A stretch of 7,252 bases of DNA from DASRWD01 sp044507975. Its GTDB lineage: Bacteria > Deinococcota > Deinococci > Deinococcales > Trueperaceae. The position numbers and the translations under genes are program-made. Position 1 is the stretch's first letter; each line of letters starts with the position of its first letter. Positions 5,895 through 7,252 of this stretch are shown in pieces. The notes under the pieces are model-generated. The model was not told where the DNA came from. It made no database searches and saw only the letters and a list, made by a program, of their open reading frames with translations. The DNA is taken from the NCBI GenBank assembly GCA_044507975.1, contig JBIQIQ010000124.1, positions 1-7,252 of the forward strand. Reading direction: 5' to 3'.

Positions 5895-7252
5895 CTAGAC
5901 GCCGCCCGGGCGCTCGCTGGCGCTCGCCCCCTGCGAGCGCTTCGCCCGCGCGTCCAGAACCACCGGTACGATCAGGGCCAGCGCCGCGAGGACCAGCAGC
6001 GTGAGCGACAGCGGCCGCGTGAAGAACACGGAGTAGTCGCCCTGGCTGATCGAGAGAGCCCTCCGGAACTGCTGCTCGGCCAGCGGACCGAGGATCATGC
6101 CGATCACCGCCGGCGCGACCGGGAAGCCGAAGCGTCGCATCAGGAAGCCGACGAACCCGATGGCGTAGAGCGTGATCAGGTCGACGACGGAGTTGCCGAG
6201 GCTGTAGACGCCCAGCGTCGCGAAGACCAGGATGCCGGCGTACAGCAGCGGGCGCGGGATCGTGAGCAGGCGCACCCAGATGCCGACGAGGGGCAGGTTC
6301 AGCACCAGCAGCATGAAGTTGCCGATGTAGAGGCTGGCGATCAGGCCCCAGACCAGGTCAGGGGCCCTGGTGAAGAGAAGCGGGCCGGGCTGCAGGCCGA
6401 ACTGCTGGAACGCGGCCAGCATGATCGCGGCCGTGGCGGAGGTGGGGATGCCGAGCGTCAGGAGCGGCACCAGCACGCCGGCCGCCGCAGCGTTGTTGGC
6501 GGCCTCCGGGCCGGCGACCCCCTCGATCGCGCCCTTGCCGAACTCCTCGGGCCTGCGCGAGAGCCGCTTCTCGAGCCCGTACGAGAGGAAGGTGGGGATC
6601 TCGGCGCCGCCAGCTGGCAGGCCTCCGAGGGGGAAGCCGATGAAGGCGCCGCGGATCCACGGGCGCCACGAGCGGGCCCACTCCTCCCGGCTCATCCAGA
6701 TGGAGCCCTTGATCGCCTCGACCCGCCCGGTGTCGCGGCGGTAGCGCGAGGCGACGTACAGCGTCTCGCCCACGGCGAACAACCCCACGGCGACGATGAT
6801 GACGCTGATGCCGTCGAGCAGCTCGAGGCTGCCCAGGGTGTAGCGGGCCTGGCCGCTCTGCAGGTCGATCCCCACCATGCCGAGCCCGATGCCGAAGAAC
6901 AGGCTGGTGAGGCCGCGCAGCAGGGAGGAGCCCAGCACCGCCGTCACCGTGGTGAAGGCGAGGACCATGAGCGCGAAGTAGTCGGCAGGACCGAAGGCGA
7001 GCCCGAGCCTGGCGAGCACGGGGGCGAGGAAGGTCAGGCCCACGGTGGCGATGGTGCCGGCCACGAAAGAGCCGATCGCCGCCGTGGCCAGGGCGGCGGC
7101 GCCCCGGCCGCGACGCGCCATCTGGTTGCCCTCGATGGCGGTGATGATCGAGGCCGACTCGCCGGGCGTGTTGAGCAGGATGGACGTCGTCGAGCCCCCG
7201 TACATGCCGCCGTAGTAGATGCCGGCGAACATGATGAAGCTGCCCACGGGGT
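5895..7252 (-). CDS. tctA: Tripartite tricarboxylate transporter permease, TctA family, 5' partial
   Basis: Large membrane subunit of a tripartite tricarboxylate (TTT) transporter, which works with a small membrane subunit (TctB) and a periplasmic binding protein (TctC) to import citrate or other carboxylates using an ion gradient. The frame is open to the right edge. The GTG at 7247 is internal, because IMFAGIYYGGMYGG normally lies some 50-70 residues into TctA; about 450 of roughly 500 residues are visible. Counted from that GTG: GIYYGGMYGGSTTSILLNTPGE (9-30), the second conserved glycine/proline stretch GGLPAGGAEIPTFLSYGLEKR (208-228), and AGPEAANNAAAAG (245-257) with GIPTSATAAIM (266-276). 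Many hydrophobic spans follow, ending near 412-431 before a basic tail. These paired motifs reflect the two-part repeat of the family. The substrate depends on the binding protein, which is not in view; tctC and tctB, if present, would be upstream, beyond the right edge. The trmH gene follows after 26 nt. Confidence 0.94.
   Translation of the reverse strand, partial: PVGSFIMFAGIYYGGMYGGSTTSILLNTPGESASIITAIEGNQMARRGRGAAALATAAIGSFVAGTIATVGLTFLAPVLARLGLAFGPADYFALMVLAFTTVTAVLGSSLLRGLTSLFFGIGLGMVGIDLQSGQARYTLGSLELLDGISVIIVAVGLFAVGETLYVASRYRRDTGRVEAIKGSIWMSREEWARSWRPWIRGAFIGFPLGGLPAGGAEIPTFLSYGLEKRLSRRPEEFGKGAIEGVAGPEAANNAAAAGVLVPLLTLGIPTSATAAIMLAAFQQFGLQPGPLLFTRAPDLVWGLIASLYIGNFMLLVLNLPLVGIWVRLLTIPRPLLYAGILVFATLGVYSLGNSVVDLITLYAIGFVGFLMRRFGFPVAPAVIGMILGPLAEQQFRRALSISQGDYSVFFTRPLSLTLLVLAALALIVPVVLDARAKRSQGASASERPGGV

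Noticed and set aside
5895..7247. Treating GTG 7247 as the true start of the TctA gene
   Set aside because: It falls within the conserved core, the frame stays open to the window edge, and the N-terminal membrane spans would be missing.
1..7252. Undescribed multi-gene system, mobile element, CRISPR, tRNA/rRNA or riboswitch
   Set aside because: All long coding regions match well-known housekeeping or transport families; no direct repeats, transposase, att-like sites or RNA folds were visible, and the gaps are too short to hide a gene.

Overview
This is a dense, high-GC (roughly 70%) bacterial stretch with six protein genes and about 140 bases of non-coding DNA. The best clue to origin is the TrmH protein, whose features, such as the KPTGGVPT segment and the C-terminal AQRQRLAAGLY, resemble the Thermus thermophilus enzyme as I remember it. 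TANNNT boxes lying 6-7 nt before three gene starts, with no clear Shine-Dalgarno sequence, also recall the leaderless genes reported in Deinococcus. Together they suggest Deinococcota, perhaps a Truepera-like lineage. This is inference, not a database result.

Layout: the left half is read rightwards. It holds the 3' part of trpD (anthranilate phosphoribosyltransferase, cut by the left edge), a complete class A penicillin-binding protein (GT51 transglycosylase plus transpeptidase), and a P1-family (S58, DmpA/NylC-type) self-processing aminopeptidase that starts with TTG 2 nt after the PBP stop. The right half is read leftwards. From the right edge it holds a TctA-type tripartite tricarboxylate transporter permease (N-terminus cut off), trmH (tRNA Gm18 2'-O-methyltransferase), and an exported PQQ-dependent glucose/sorbosone dehydrogenase-type beta-propeller. 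The two blocks converge, and the peptidase and dehydrogenase genes overlap tail to tail by 22 nt.

The genes do not form one obvious pathway: tryptophan synthesis, wall synthesis, peptide/amide hydrolysis, periplasmic sugar or aldehyde oxidation, tRNA modification and organic-acid uptake are side by side. The only likely transcription units are PBP with peptidase, possibly with trpD read-through, and tctA with trmH.

No mobile element, CRISPR array, RNA gene, defence system or undescribed multi-gene system could be supported. The points most worth a second look are the repeated TANNNT-before-start pattern, the start choice of the PBP, an Asp-Asp in place of the usual Asp-Glu metal pair in TrpD, the Asn-Thr processing site of the peptidase, and a small palindrome upstream of the dehydrogenase.
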